From Leucaena leucocephala (taxonomy: Eukaryota > Streptophyta > Magnoliopsida > Fabales > Fabaceae): DNA of 64,000 nucleotides. Numbering within the stretch: the first letter of the stretch is position 1; each line of letters starts with the position of its first letter. Of the stretch, positions 10,745 to 22,314 are shown in pieces. Made by a program: the position numbers and the translations under genes. The DNA lies in contig CM073566.1 of NCBI GenBank assembly GCA_037074615.1, positions 11,240,001 to 11,304,000 on the forward strand. Direction: 5' to 3'. Under the pieces are notes generated by a model. That model was given only the letters and a program-made list of their open reading frames with translations. It did not search any database and had not been told where the DNA came from.

Positions 10745-11642
10745 GCAAAAGTCATGTGCCATTTGAAGGCTAAGATCACTTTGGAAACTATTTGATCTAA
10801 TGGTTAAAGGTTTGATCTTGGAATGTGTTTTCACTTTTCACTCAAGACCTTACCACCATGACATCACTAGCATGGCCTCCCTTGGTACACCTAACCCTTC
10901 CTCTTTTTGGGTGCCATTCTTGTGTCCTTGTGGGTCCCACCATGTGCAACACCTAATTCTTACTTTATTCTCTTTTTCTTTCTTTTCAAAAATCCATAAA
11001 TTATTTATTATTTGGACTTGGGCTCCAAGATAACTTTTGGGCCTTATTGGGCTGGCCTAGGATGAAATATTGGGCCTCTTTTAGGTCCAATAGCTAACTG
11101 GCCCAAATCCCAATGTACTTTCCTCATACCGATATCCGTAACTTACCCTGATCTTAGCATAAATGCTAAACACTTCTTTTAATTGTTCTAACATTTTTAG
11201 AAATTCATTCTAATATAAAATGAATTCTCTACAAAGTTTCATAATTTTCTGAGACCCAGAAGTCCTGTTAAAAATTATATATGTTTCCTTTAACCTTTTA
11301 TCGGTGTCCTTTTTCACCGTAAATTCCATAATTAATTCTACAGGACTCCTTTTTGACTTCTGTCAACTCCATAAATTCTCATATTAATTATAATAATTTA
11401 CTATCAATTTTTATCTGATATCCATCCATTGTATGAAATGACCAAAATGCCCTCCATTCACTTCTGGTTTCTTAGGGCATCACGAAGGCATTTTCGTAAC
11501 TTTGCACTTTGGCTCTTACACTTTCTTCCTCTTCCAATTTAATTCCTTTCTTTACATAAATGGCCACATCTTTTCCTGATAAATCTCATATATTTTATTC
11601 AATCTGTACATACAACTTAGTACAGAAATTAGGGATGTTACA

Positions 11643-12708
11643 ACATACATCTTGAGCCATTAAGTGTAATTTCAACAAGTTTAAGGACTTAAATGTTATT
11701 TATCAAAAGTTCGAGGGGCAAAAGTGTAATTATGAAGAAATTGAGCTAAAAAAAGCCCAAAACTGGCTGGGAACATATTAGTCCCAAATCTAACAGTAAA
11801 TAGAGAAAAATATTTTGTTCAGTTTAACGCAACACAGAATTTTGATTTGAGGTCCCGATAAATTGATATAAATTTTCAAAGTTAGGAAAATTATTACAGT
11901 ATTTCTCAGACCTCAGAATTAGATAAAACTTTACAGTAAATTCCTATAATTAATATGAGAATTTATAAAACTAACATAGTCACAAAAGGAAGCTTGTAGA
12001 ATTTTTAATAGAATTTACAATGGAATAAAATACCCGATAAATACCTTCGGGAGAGGTTTATTGGGATTTGTGCCATAAAGGTAGTGACCCATATAAAAGC
12101 CCAAAATGGCATCCCAAAGGCCCAGTAAGGTGATAGAACAGTTGTGTGGGTCATAGACCAGAGGAACCCCGGAAAAATGCGAAATTACGAAGATGCCCCT
12201 GTGTTGTAATAATGAACAAGAGATGAATGGAGGGCATTTTGGTCAGGCTAAAATGCCAAGTAAAGTACTAGAATGATTAATTAGAGTCTGTATATGCCCT
12301 AATAGGGTATAAAGGGTGTGAAATGACAATTTTGCCCTTAGGGTTAAAATAGTGCAAGAAAGTGCACCAAGTGTATTTTGGTCATTTCTCAAGGGATGGA
12401 TAGGAAATAAATACTCATTCTAACAATGGCAATGGTAGGAAAAACCTAAACACTAGTTTTTATCTCAGAATACATATTCTGGAATATTATAAAAATTGGG
12501 AACATAAAACATCTGGCTTTTGTAAAACTGACCGCATCTGTAACGGACTGGACTGGAAATTTTTCTATCAGTATTTTTCCATTATTTGCGCCAAACATAG
12601 CCTTCATGATTTCATGGATGATGTCATTAATGAGGCTTCTAGGGCAAGCTTCTTGGAAGGTGGATTATGGACCATTAGATCAAATAGTAACCAAAGTAAT
12701 CAAAATTT
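11643..12708 (+). mobile_element. A 5' LTR, second segment, truncated
   Basis: It begins with D's right target copy ACATA and continues the match to 41466-42530 of A's 3' LTR. The match stops after AAAGTAATC (12701). The promoter, leader and rest of the LTR are missing and inverted copia sequence follows. A short shared TTTTTCTA at both parent sites suggests a microhomology deletion joint. Confidence 0.8.
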
Positions 12709-13987
12709 TTCTAATTGGGCCGGGCTTTAGAATTAATCTTATATTAATTCTAAAATTAATACAATATCATATATTACATAATTTGATAAGAAACTAATTA
12801 AATAAATACGATTTTTATTAAATCCGTCTCACAGATTTAATTCACCTATTTATTTAATTTAAAATAAAGATAAGACGAAATTATATTTGATTTATTCTCA
12901 TAAATTAAATTTGAGATATCTTATCAATTTGAATTTCAAATTCAAATAGATCATATCCATTTAAATTCAAATTCAAAAGTGATAGAAGTTTAATTTATCC
13001 TTATAAATTAAATCTTGCAAATATCTCTTATATTATATATATAATATATATATACAAATTTATATATATATAAAATATATAAATCCACCCTAGACTATTC
13101 ATTGAATCTAGACATCTCTTAGATTCAATAAATCTGGACATCACAGCTCGAGTTGGGCTATTTTGTGTGCGACCCTGTAGGCCCATATAAAGTTGGCAGT
13201 GGGCCAATTACTATACTAACCCACAAGTCGTAAGTGGCCTCTAGCAAGACATTACGACTACCCAAAACATATGAGGATCGATGAACGATGTTACCTTTCA
13301 CATAACCATATCTCATCCCTTTTGTCACACGATATTTCGGTCATGGATGAGGCATGGTGAACGTCATCCTCCTATTCCTGACCGTTACTTTCTCGATCCC
13401 TGAGTAGTTTGATGATAGAAATAGAACTACCCTTCCATTACAGTATGGCCATACATTTCTAAGACTCACTCATCGAGGGGCCCAGTAATATCTCTCGACG
13501 AATGTGAGGGATAAATTCCATCTTGACCATTCACATTCCTCCGCATGAAAAAACCACTGAGCCCGAACATAGCCTTTATGATCACTCGGTCAAAAGTAAC
13601 TTTTGACTAGGTCAAAGCTGAGCGTTTGTCATGTAGGAATCCATGATGATCTCAGGTCAAAGGGCATAGTGACATGGTTTGTATATGAAAGAAGCTTATG
13701 ACTTGACCCATACATCTCTCTCATAGAGGGTCGGTCAACACCCTGTACTCTTACATGTGCCTATGACTTTGATTTATATCTCTATATATCTTCAAAGTCA
13801 TACTGGTCTTATTTCATCTCTGCTCCCTCATAGATGATCGACCAGGGACATTTAGGATAAGATCATGAGTTATCCAAGGATTGTCATCACAGTAAACATG
13901 CAAATAATTTGATAACATAATTAAGAAATTCATAAAACAATAATGTTTATAAGACAATGATTGGCCCCTAGGGCACAATTTCCAATA
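12709..13987 (-). mobile_element. E1: truncated copia LTR, inverted
   Basis: This is the reverse complement of the first 1.28 kb of the copia LTR seen at 26678, 33813 and 15110. It ends at 13987 with the LTR start TATTGGAAATTGTGCC (first G changed to A). The last 0.7 kb of the LTR, including its promoter and 51-bp repeats, is gone at the deletion joint. It forms an inverted repeat with E2. Confidence 0.8.
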
Positions 13988-14524
13988 GTGATGACAGTTA
14001 GGTCATGACTGTGTAATGAAAAGATGTTAAGACGTATGGAACCAAGTAGGCCAAGAGTCATGAGGGTCCAAGAAAGATTGAGATGATAGTTAAGTAAAGT
14101 ACAGTTACCCAGTTGAGATAGAACTGGGAAAAGGATCAGATAAAGTAAAGACTTATCCAGAACCATGAGGTGGCATGAAAAGGTGTCCTCATGGGACCCA
14201 CAAGATGCCACATGGCATTGAGTTAAAGGGAAGAGGAAAAGTTAGAAAAAAAGGTAAAGGACACGTGGCACGTTCTCAGCCACTCATTCCAGGATAAGAC
14301 TCTGGAATTCTCTGAAAGCGCTTAGTCAGCATGCGAGGTGTCCCAAGGGCCCCACCAAGGTGGCACCTAGGCGTGTGAGGTGTCCCTTGATGATGTCATA
14401 AGTGATGAGTCATTAGGGATGGTGATGTCATCATGATGATGCAGGCAAAGCTTCTTGAGGAAGCAAGCGATCTGAGCCATTCATAGTGATTCAATCTGAG
14501 CCATCCATTCCACTTTTCCTCCAC

Positions 14525-14532
14525 TATAAATA
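14525..14532 (+). promoter_or_regulatory. LTR TATA box (F)
   Basis: TATAAATA in the context CCAC...GAGGCAC, followed by a GA-rich run. If active, it would transcribe rightward into E2. Confidence 0.6.
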
Positions 14533-14687
14533 GAGGCACTCCCCCTCCATTCTATTCATAATTCGGTGGAGAGGAGAAGTAGAGAGCGAAGGAGAAAGAG
14601 AGAGAAAGGGAAGGAAAGAGAGAAAGAAAGGAAGAGAAGGGAGGAGTTCTGATCAAGCTAGGAGCAGTCTAAAGGCTTGGGAATAAG

Positions 14688-15084
14688 GTAATTAAGTTAT
14701 TCTAGTCCCTGCTCTAATAAAGTAGATGATTGTTCTTAGTGATTAAGATAGAGAAATGTCTTCTTTTTCTAAGGTTAGCTCTGGATAGAGAGGCAGTCAG
14801 AGGATTGTTAGAGCAAGGATTAAGATTAAGTTACATGAAAGCATACTTGTATGTATTAGATGTATACTTGATTATGCTTTGGCTATGTTGAATTGTGTAT
14901 ATGATTGATGCTCTGTGCTATGATTACCTTGGCCAATTGTATTTCATATGTTACATGAAAGCATGTATCTTACACTTTCACAAGCAAGCACAAGTATTTA
15001 CATTAATGCATACCGTGTTTATGGTTCTGTTTGCTACTAAGATTTACCCAGAAATCTCACCCCTACCTTTTCCAAACATAACAG
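14688..15084 (+). other. Putative LTR leader intron (F)
   Basis: AAG|GTAATT at 14688, TACTAAG followed by a decayed hairpin (15038-15059), and ACAG ending at 15084. The candidate intron is 397 nt. Confidence 0.3.
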
Positions 15085-15109
15085 GGTACCGGTTTGGAGA
15101 AGATGAAGC

Positions 15110-17123
15110 TGTTGGAAATTGTGCCATAGGGGCCAATCATTGTCTTATAAATATTATTGTTTTATGAATTTATTAATTATGTTATCACATTATTTGCATG
15201 TTTACTGTGATGACTATCCTTGGATAACTCATTATCTTATCCTAAATGTCCCTGGTCGGTCATCTATACGAGAGCAGAGATGAAATAAGACCAGTATGAC
15301 TTTGAAGATATATAGAGATATAAATCAAAGTCATAGGCACATGTAAGAGTACAAGGTGTTGGACCGACCCGCTATGAGAGAGCTGCATGGGTCAAGTCAT
15401 AAGCTTCTCTCATATACAAACCATGTCACTATGCCCTTTAACCTGAGATCATCATGGATTCCTACATGAAAAGCTCAGCTTTAACCTAGTCAAAAGTCAC
15501 TTTTGACCGAGTGATCATAAAGGTTATTTTCGGGTTTAGTGGTTTTTCATGCGGAGGAATGTGAATGATCAAGATGGAATTTGTCCCTCACATTCGTCGA
15601 GAGATATTACTGGGCCCTTCGATAAGTGAGTCTGAGAAATGTATGGCCATACTGCAATGGAAAGGTAGTTCCATTTCTATAGTCAGACTACTCAGGGATC
15701 GAGAAAATAACGGTCAGTAAACAGAGGATGACGTTCTCCATGCATCATCCATGACCGAAATATCGTGTGACAAAAGGGATGTGATATGGTTGTATGAAAG
15801 GTTACATCTTTTATCGATCCTCATATAATTTGGGTAGTCGTAATGTCTTGCTAGAGACCGCTTGCAACTTATGGGTCAGTATAGTAACTGGCCCACTACC
15901 AACTTCATATGGGCCTACAGGGTCGTACACAAAATAGCCCAACTCGAGCTGTGATGTCCAGGTTCATTGAATCTAAGACATGTCTTGATTTAATGAATAA
16001 TCTAGGGTGGATTTATATATTTTATATATATAAATTTGTATATATATATTATATATAATATAAGAGATATTTGCAAGATTTAATTTATGAGGATAAATTA
16101 AATCTCTATCACTTTTGAATTTGAATTTAAATTGATATGATCTATTTGAATTTGAAATTTAAATTGATAAGATATCTCAAATTTGATTTATGAGAATAAA
16201 TCAAATATAATTCCGTCTTATCTTTATTTTAAATTAAATAAATAGGTAAAATAAATCTGTGGGACTGATTTAATAAAAACCATATTTATTTAATTAGTTT
16301 CTTATCAAATTATGTAATATATGATATTGTATTAATTTTAGAATTAATATAAGATTAATTCTGAAGCCCGGCCCAATAAGAAGCCCGATAGCATCCTATA
16401 TATTTGATATTAGGGGCTAGGGTTCTACACACGAGACAAAGGGGCAAGGAGAGTGCAAAAGGTTTACAGATAAGAAACTGCCGAAATAGAGACGGTGAGG
16501 ACGGATTCTTGAGAAAGCTAGAGGGATAAGGAGAGTGCAAAAGGTTTGTGGTTGGAATGCTATTCGTGTGGTACCAGTAGAGGAAACCGATCTGAGTTGT
16601 CGACTTATTGCGATCGAGAAAAGTGCACCAGGTATGACGAAGTCGCGACCAGTGGACACATAGGTCACGACTAAATTGGCATCTGAACGTCAGAAATATG
16701 AAAAGAGATGACAGGTCGCGACTAGAAGCAGAGGAAGTTGCGACTGATAACTCCAGAGCCTATAGGTCGTGACTAGGAGAAGAGGAAGTCGCGACTGACA
16801 ACTCCAGAGGCTACAGGTCGTGACTAGGAGCAGAGGAAGTTGTGACTGACAACTCCAGAGGCTACAGGTCGCGACTAGTGGCAGAGGAGGTCACGACTTA
16901 AAACTCCAGAGGCGACAGGTCGTGACTAGAAGCTGAGGAGGTCGCGACTAAAAACTCCAGAGGCGAAGAGTTGCGACTAGTGGATACTGAGGTCGCGACC
17001 ACAGCTCGAATATCGAAGGTAACACTTCTTTCTCCTTGACTTAAACACATTCGGTAGATCCTGACAGGGAATGGAAAAAAAATTTAAAGTTAATTTTCGC
17101 TGCGTGTCTTCCAATTCCCTTCA
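15110..17123 (+). mobile_element. E2: solo Ty1/copia LTR (2.0 kb)
   Basis: It starts TGTTGGAAATTGTGCC and ends TTCCAATTCCCTTCA, flanked by GAAGC (15105-15109 and 17124-17128). It is the same family as the LTRs of C but more diverged and with more 51-bp repeats. It has no interior, so it formed by LTR-LTR recombination. The TATA-like TATATATT lies at 16397-16404. A long AT-rich tract is at about 16010-16340. Confidence 0.9.
16714..17005 (+). repeat. 51-bp tandem repeat, 5 full copies plus a partial (E2)
   Basis: Units start at 16714, 16765, 16816, 16867, 16918 and 16969. Each holds two forms of GGTCGCGACTA about 27 bp apart and ends ACTCCAGAGGC. Because 51 is a multiple of three, long ORFs run through the array without implying a protein. 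Confidence 0.9.
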
Positions 17124-17128
17124 GAAGC

Positions 17129-17148
17129 TAGGAAAGTGAGGATGTTTC
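17129..17148 (+). mobile_element. F LTR 3' end
   Basis: The 20 bases after E2's right duplication end GGATGTTTCA, the LTR terminus of F. A's gag follows directly without a primer site, so F lies inside A's gag. Confidence 0.6.
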
Positions 17149-17898
17149 AATAGTCAATTCAACAAAGCAGTGGAGGCATATGGAATAATTGAAAATAGTC
17201 TGAATCATCTAATGTTGTTCAAGCCAGTAAGCAAGGGGAATGTGACTCCTGAAAAGACCAATCAAAGCTAAGATGCTGCCAGTGGTAGTGGATATAAGAA
17301 GAGAAAGTGGCAGTGGCAGAATAGAAGGCCTAATAGAGGAAACTTTTGAGGCAATACTAGCAACAGAGACTCAAGGTTTTGAGTATGTAACAAGTGTGGA
17401 AAGAATCATGGTGACAGGTTGTGCTTGATGGGACAGAATGTCTGCTATACATGTGAAAAGCCTAGACATTTCTCTAAGGATTGTCCTTAAGTAGTGCATA
17501 ATCAAAGGCCACGAACTCAAGGTCAAGTGTTTGCACTTACAAGGGAAGATGCTCAAAACTCACCTAAGATGATACAAGGTATAATTTATCTCAATAATCA
17601 CTCTATGATTGCTATGTTTGATTCAGGTGTAAGTCATTCCTTTGTTTCTTATGAATGTGCTAAACGCCTAGGCCTTATGATTAGCAAGTTATATTATGCC
17701 ATATGTGTGACAACCCCTACAACTGTTAGAGTAGTTATATCTGATATTTGCCTAAATAGTATTGTTCAGTATGAATATTGTTGCACTACTCTAGACTTAA
17801 TATGTATGCCTTTCCAAGAAATTGATGTCATAATTGGATTAAACTGGTTATCTTCCAATAACGTGATGCGGACTGTAAGAACAAGACCCTAGTTCTTT
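17149..17898 (+). pseudogene. A gag C-terminus and protease, broken
   Basis: The end of the capsid region (QFNKAVEA...) leads to a CCHC zinc knuckle C-Y-T-C-x4-H-x4-C near 17440-17490, which binds RNA in gag proteins. The aspartic protease follows with the active-site motif DSG (in FDSGVSHSF, about 17620) and the second conserved block IGLNWL. Stop codons interrupt gag at several points, including in GNF*GN, RF*V and CP*V. A loss of about two bases near 17868 shifts the frame at NNVM. The N-terminal two thirds of gag are missing because F and the deletion replaced them. G gives the closest intact comparison. Confidence 0.85.
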
Positions 17899-19441
17899 GT
17901 CCAAAGGTAATAGATGTGGATTTAGAAGTAAGATTGAATTTTATAACAGAGGCTCAGGCAGACAAATATTTCCGTAAAGGATGTCAAGGGTATATTATCT
18001 TCTTTTTTGTTCAAACAGAAGTAGAAGAATGGATTAAGAAGATTCAAGTAGTTAAGGAATTTCCTGAAGTTTTTTCAAAGGAGTTTCAAGGATTACCTCC
18101 TGAGCGAGAAGTGGAGTTTGCAATTGACATTATGCCTGGAGCTAGAACAATATCCAAAGCCCCATATCGTATGGCTTATAACGAGATGATTGAATTAAAG
18201 AAGCAGATTGAGGATCTCTTAGAGAATGGTTTCATTTAACCCAGTGTTTCCCCATGGGGTACTCTAGTGTTATTCGTTAAGAAGAAGGATGGTAATCTAA
18301 GGCTATGTATTGATTATAGGGAGTTGAATAAGACCACTATTAAAAATAAGTACCCTCTTCCCCAAACTGATGATCAGCTAGACCAGTTGGTTGGAGCAAG
18401 TTTATTCTCCAAGATTGATTTGAGATCAGGATACCATCAACTCAGGATTAAATCAGATGATATTTCAAAGACTGTTTTCAGGACTCGTTATGGACATTTT
18501 GAATTTCTAGTGATGCCTTTTGGTCTGACGAATACACCTGTAATTTTTATGGATTACATGAAATGAATCTTCAGGCCTTACTTAGATCAATTTGTTGTGG
18601 TCTTCATTGATGATATTTTGGTGTACTCTAAGTTTGCTGAAGAGCATGAAAGGAACTTGAGAATTGTTCTTAGTATTCTTAAAGAAAAACAACTCTATGC
18701 TAAGATTAGTAAATATGAGTTTTGGCTTCCAGAAGTCAAATTTCTCGGTCATGTCATATCCCATGAAGGGGTGGTTGTAGATCCTAGCAAAGTTGAAGTA
18801 GTATTAAGCTGGGAGCAGCCAAGGACAGTGACAGAGATCATAAGTTTTTTGGGCTTAGCAGGATATTATAGAAGATTTATTAAGGACTTTTCTCGAATTG
18901 CCTTGCCGTTAACCAAGTTGACTAGAAAGAACCAGTAGTTCAAGTGGGATAAGAAGTGCGAGGCTAGTTTTCAAGAATTGAAACAGAGATTGACCACTAC
19001 TCAGGTGTTGATTATTCTAGACCCAATTCAGACTTATGTAGTCTATACTGATGCTAGCAAGCAAGGGTTGGGATGTGTATTAATGCAGCAAGGTCGAGTA
19101 GTAGCCTACACCTCTCGACAGTTAAAGCCCCATGAAGAGAATTATCCCACTCATGATCTAGAGCTTGCAGCGGTAGTCTATGCTCTCAAGATCTGGAGAC
19201 ATTATTTGTATGGAGCTACTATAGAATTGTACTGTGACCATAAAAGTCTAAAGTATCTACATGATCAAAAAGAATTGAATATGAGATAGTGAAGATGGAT
19301 GGAATTGTTGAAAGGTTATGATTTCCAGATTAAATACCATCCAGGAAAAGCAAATGTGGTAGCTGATGCTTTAAGTAGAAAAGTGGTGCAGGTGGCAAGT
19401 CTAATGATCAAAGAATTGAAATTAATAGAAGATGTTAGAGA
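17869..19441 (+). pseudogene. A reverse transcriptase and RNase H, broken
   Basis: In one frame it runs from the linker (EVRLNFITEAQADK) through RT. Visible are VLFVKKKDG-like and LRLCIDYRELNK, DLRSGYHQ, FGLTN and the catalytic FIDDILVYSK near 18603, then RNase H with YTDASKQGLG near 19048 and DHKSLKYLH. Stop codons at 18237, 18564, 18936 and 19287 break it. Several fit C-to-T changes of CGA or CAG codons. A frameshift near 19446 separates it from integrase. Confidence 0.9.
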
Positions 19442-20923
19442 TTGGAGACTTTATACCAGATACAGATAGCAGATAATCCTTATGGAGGAATACAAGTCAG
19501 AGCTTTCATTGAAGATGAAATAAAAGAAGCTCAGAAGCATAATAAGCTCGCAGCGATTTTTAAGGATAAGTTGGAGAGAGGGGAAATTAAGAATTTTGAA
19601 ATTTCCCAAGATGGATTGTTAAGGTTTAGGGGAAGACTGTATATCCCTAATGTCATGGGATTAAAAGAGAAAATTTTAGATGAAGCACATAAAAGCAGAT
19701 ATACAGTACATCTAGGTATGACCAAGATGTATCATGATGTTAAAAGTCTATTTTGGTGGCCTGGATTAAAGAAAGATGTTGTGGCTTATGTATCCAAATG
19801 CTTGACATGCCAAAAAGTAAAGATTGAACATCAGAAGCTAGCAGGAAAGTTGCAACCTTTAGATATTCCTGAGTGGAAATGGGATAGTATTGCCATGGAT
19901 TTTGTTGAAGGACTACCCATGACTCTGACCAAGCATGATGCAATATGGGTGATAATTGATCGATTGACAAAGTCAGCTCATTTCCTGGCAATCAATAAGA
20001 GAGATTCTCTAGAGAAGCTGGCAAAGTTGTATATAAAAAAGATTGCTAGACTGCACGGTGTCCCAAGTAGTATTGTGTCTGACAGAGACCCTCGATTTAC
20101 ATCTAATTTTTGGAGAGCTTTACATAAAGAAATGGACACTACTCTCAAATTTAGTACAGCCTATCATCCTCAGACAGATGGTCAGTCTGAGAGAACAATC
20201 CAAACACTAGAGGATATGCTAAGAGCCTCTGTTTTGGATTTCAAAGGGAGTTGGGATGTCCATCTACCACTAATAGAATTTGCTTATAACAATAGTTATT
20301 AGACGACCCCATTCGAAGCACTTTACGGACGTAAGTGTAGATCTCCCTTATGCTGGTTAGAGTTAAGCGAAAGAAGAATGTTTGGTCTTGATATAGTAGA
20401 TTAAACTACAACACAGATTGACAAGATTAGAAAAAGATTACTGATAGCTCAAAGTAGACAGAAAAGTAATGCTGATGTCAGAAGAAAACCATTGGAGTTT
20501 GAAGAAGGAGAACATGTATTTCTTAAGTTGACTCCAACTACGGGAGCCAGATGATCAATTAAGGTGAAGAAGTTACATCCCAGATACATCGGACCATTTC
20601 AGATTCTCTCAAAGATAGGATCAGTAGCTTACAAGTTAGCTCTTCCCCCTAAATCTCAGAGAGATACATGACGTATTTCATGTTTCCCAATTAAAGAAGT
20701 ATGTTCTAGACTCATCACATGTGATGAAACAAGATGAGGTTACGTTGCAAGATGACCTAACCTATGAGGTTGGAAGAGTATGAATTATTGATCGAAAGGT
20801 CAAGCAGCTATGCAATAAACAAATTTCTTTAGTCAAGGTGGTTTGGAAAGGTTTAGTCGAGAACGAAACTACATGGGAAGCAGAGGAAAGAATGAAGGAG
20901 ATGTATCCTGAGTTATTTCTCTA
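19442..20923 (+). pseudogene. A integrase and chromodomain, broken
   Basis: The zinc-binding HHCC region (HLGMTKMYHD ... CLTCQ) is followed by the DDE core: AMDFVEGL, VSDRDPRF and TDGQSERTIQ carry the three acidic residues. After the stop at 20300 it continues through the GPF-type block (HPRYIGPFQI) to a C-terminal chromodomain (VKVVWKGL...TTWEAEE) ending at 20923, which marks it as a chromovirus. Several further stops and a frameshift near 20650 are present. It ends about 45 bp before B's insertion in the polypurine tract. Confidence 0.88.
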
Positions 20924-20973
20924 GCATGTATATATTATAAATTTTAAGGATGAAATTTAGTTTAAGGGGGCGA
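20924..20973 (+). other. A 3' untranslated end and polypurine tract, split by B
   Basis: It contains GGATGAAATTTAGTTTAAGG and a G run. Across B it reads on at 41280-41283 and then TGTCATATCC, the start of A's 3' LTR. GGCGA at 20969-20973 and at 41275-41279 is B's target duplication. Confidence 0.8.
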
Positions 20974-21910
20974 TGTCACATCCTTATTTTTATACATCTT
21001 AGGAACCATTCAGTAGCATTTGGAACCACTTTCAGGGTTATTGAAGTCCAAATTCTCAATCTGGAATTTTATTCTTATTGGGTACTGTTCACTATGGCAA
21101 ATTCCAGATGAGTGACTTGACTTTGAAAAATCATAACTAATTCTAGAAAAATCGAAACGAAGTGGTTCAAAGTGATACATAAAGCTAACTCAATTATAGT
21201 TCAGGGAAAAATCATTGCTTGACCATTACTTGACCAATTCAACGTGGGTCAACATTTCAAATTTACTGTTCATCCAGTGATTTTCTCCTGAATCCAGCAT
21301 TCTGGTCCCCAATTTTAGAATTTTATATATTTTCTTGTAGACATCCAAATACCTAATTATATATATCAAATTAAATCTTAGTATGTCTACTTTTTACCCT
21401 AAAAATTTCGTACATTAATTCAATCATTTGCTATTTTTAATGATTTATCAAACATGAATAGGTCTTCACGAATTACTGTTCACTGAGCCTATTTTCAGCA
21501 TTTAGTCTTTACATACACATGCATACAACCAACACATATCAGTCATACATGCCAGATAACAATTAATATTAAATAATCAAATGTTATATATTAGTGCATG
21601 ATTAACCCCCTCATATTTTTATTAAATCTTTCACTGTCTAAAATCCGGCAGCATAACTGCTATAATTCTTCTTTAGAAAGTAACCGATGTTGTACCGATT
21701 CGGTAATTCCCTCATGAGAACTACCATTCTACGTAGTACCCAGGAAAGACTGGATGAACCTGCTAGGTCCACTCACTTCCAGCCTCCTTAGACAGCACTA
21801 CGTACAAAGTACGTATCAGTTCCTTTCCCTGTTCCTGCTTCCTTGCCGGAATTTTGGCAGCATAACGGCGTCTCTTAAGATTTCCAAATTTTATTTTGAC
21901 AGAACCTCCC

Positions 21911-22164
21911 CTGTAATGTTATATTTGGGAATGAGATTCAAAAGAATCCCAGTAGCAATAATCATAACAATATATGTAATGCAGAGTGACGGTGCTTGCT
22001 TGTGATTGTGTACAGATAAGTATGCTGCATGCTTCCATATTAAATAACATATGATCATAGCATTGGAATAGAGCTTCAAGCATAACATATAAGACAACAA
22101 TCCAACCAAACCAAAGCACAACAAATCACAAAGGCATTACATAAGAGCTAGGATTAGTTGCTAC
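21911..22164 (-). other. Putative LTR leader intron (B 3' LTR) with hairpin at 21932-21951
   Basis: AAG|GTAGCA to ATTACAG, 254 nt. The stem reads TGGGATTC / GAATCTCA on the sense strand, with one G-U pair. The other B LTR has the same layout at 39398-39651. Confidence 0.35.
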
Positions 22165-22306
22165 CTTGAAGGCAGAACTCCAGAACTTCTCTACTACTTC
22201 CAACTTCACCAGAACTTCCTTACTTCTTTCTTTCTCTCACTTTCTCTCTCAAGAACTTCTTTCTTCCTCTCTTTCTTGCTTGTGCCGAAATGAGGAGCTA
22301 GGGGGG

Positions 22307-22314
22307 TATTTATA
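22307..22314 (-). promoter_or_regulatory. LTR TATA box (B 3' LTR)
   Basis: The sense strand reads TATAAATACCCCCC. Confidence 0.65.

Larger units (their letters stand above)
8176..11642 (-). mobile_element. Element D: non-autonomous gypsy-type element, deleted
   Basis: It is flanked by ACATA (8171-8175 and 11643-11647) inside A's 5' LTR. Read on the minus strand it has a full 2.44-kb 5' LTR (11642 to 9201), a primer region with a long tRNA copy (9197 to 9142), about 0.6 kb of non-coding interior, a polypurine tract (about 8580 to 8563) and a short chimeric 3' LTR remnant (8562 to 8176). It carries no gag or pol. The outer 3' end reads TA rather than CA. Confidence 0.8.
9201..11642 (-). mobile_element. 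D 5' LTR (2.4 kb, complete)
   Basis: The minus strand starts TGTAACATCC and ends GGATGTTTCA. It contains the promoter (10737-10744), a donor-like site (10631), the hairpin (9528-9547), an acceptor-like AG (9504) and the cross-family block with GCCGTTATGCTGCC (9450-9463). No gene is present; ORFs in this stretch are chance. Confidence 0.85.
13988..15109 (+). mobile_element. F: Ty3/gypsy LTR fragment (K-like)
   Basis: It parallels K's LTR from about 2650 onward: CAGTTACCC, GACTTATCCAGAA, GCCACATGGCAT, then the promoter and leader. It has a TATA box at 14525-14532, a donor-like AAG|GTAATT at 14688, a partly decayed hairpin at 15038-15059 and an acceptor-like ACAG at 15081-15084. It is split by solo LTR E2 and resumes at 17129-17148. 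Its 5' half is missing. Confidence 0.7.

Noticed and set aside
13021..13083. TA-rich palindromic tract as an origin or transposon end
   Set aside because: It is the AT microsatellite internal to every copia LTR copy here (also near 16030, 27590 and 34740) and varies in length between C's own LTRs.
13930..14211. ORFs ending in C-A-(I/L)-G-A-N-H-C-L-I-N at 13930 and 14895
   Set aside because: They read the copia LTR start (GCCCCTAGGGCACAAT region) fused to gypsy LTR sequence. They are junction artefacts of E1 and E2.
17149..20923. Endogenous pararetrovirus
   Set aside because: The RT is flanked by integrase and a chromodomain, with LTRs, a polypurine tract and target duplications. No movement or coat protein is seen.
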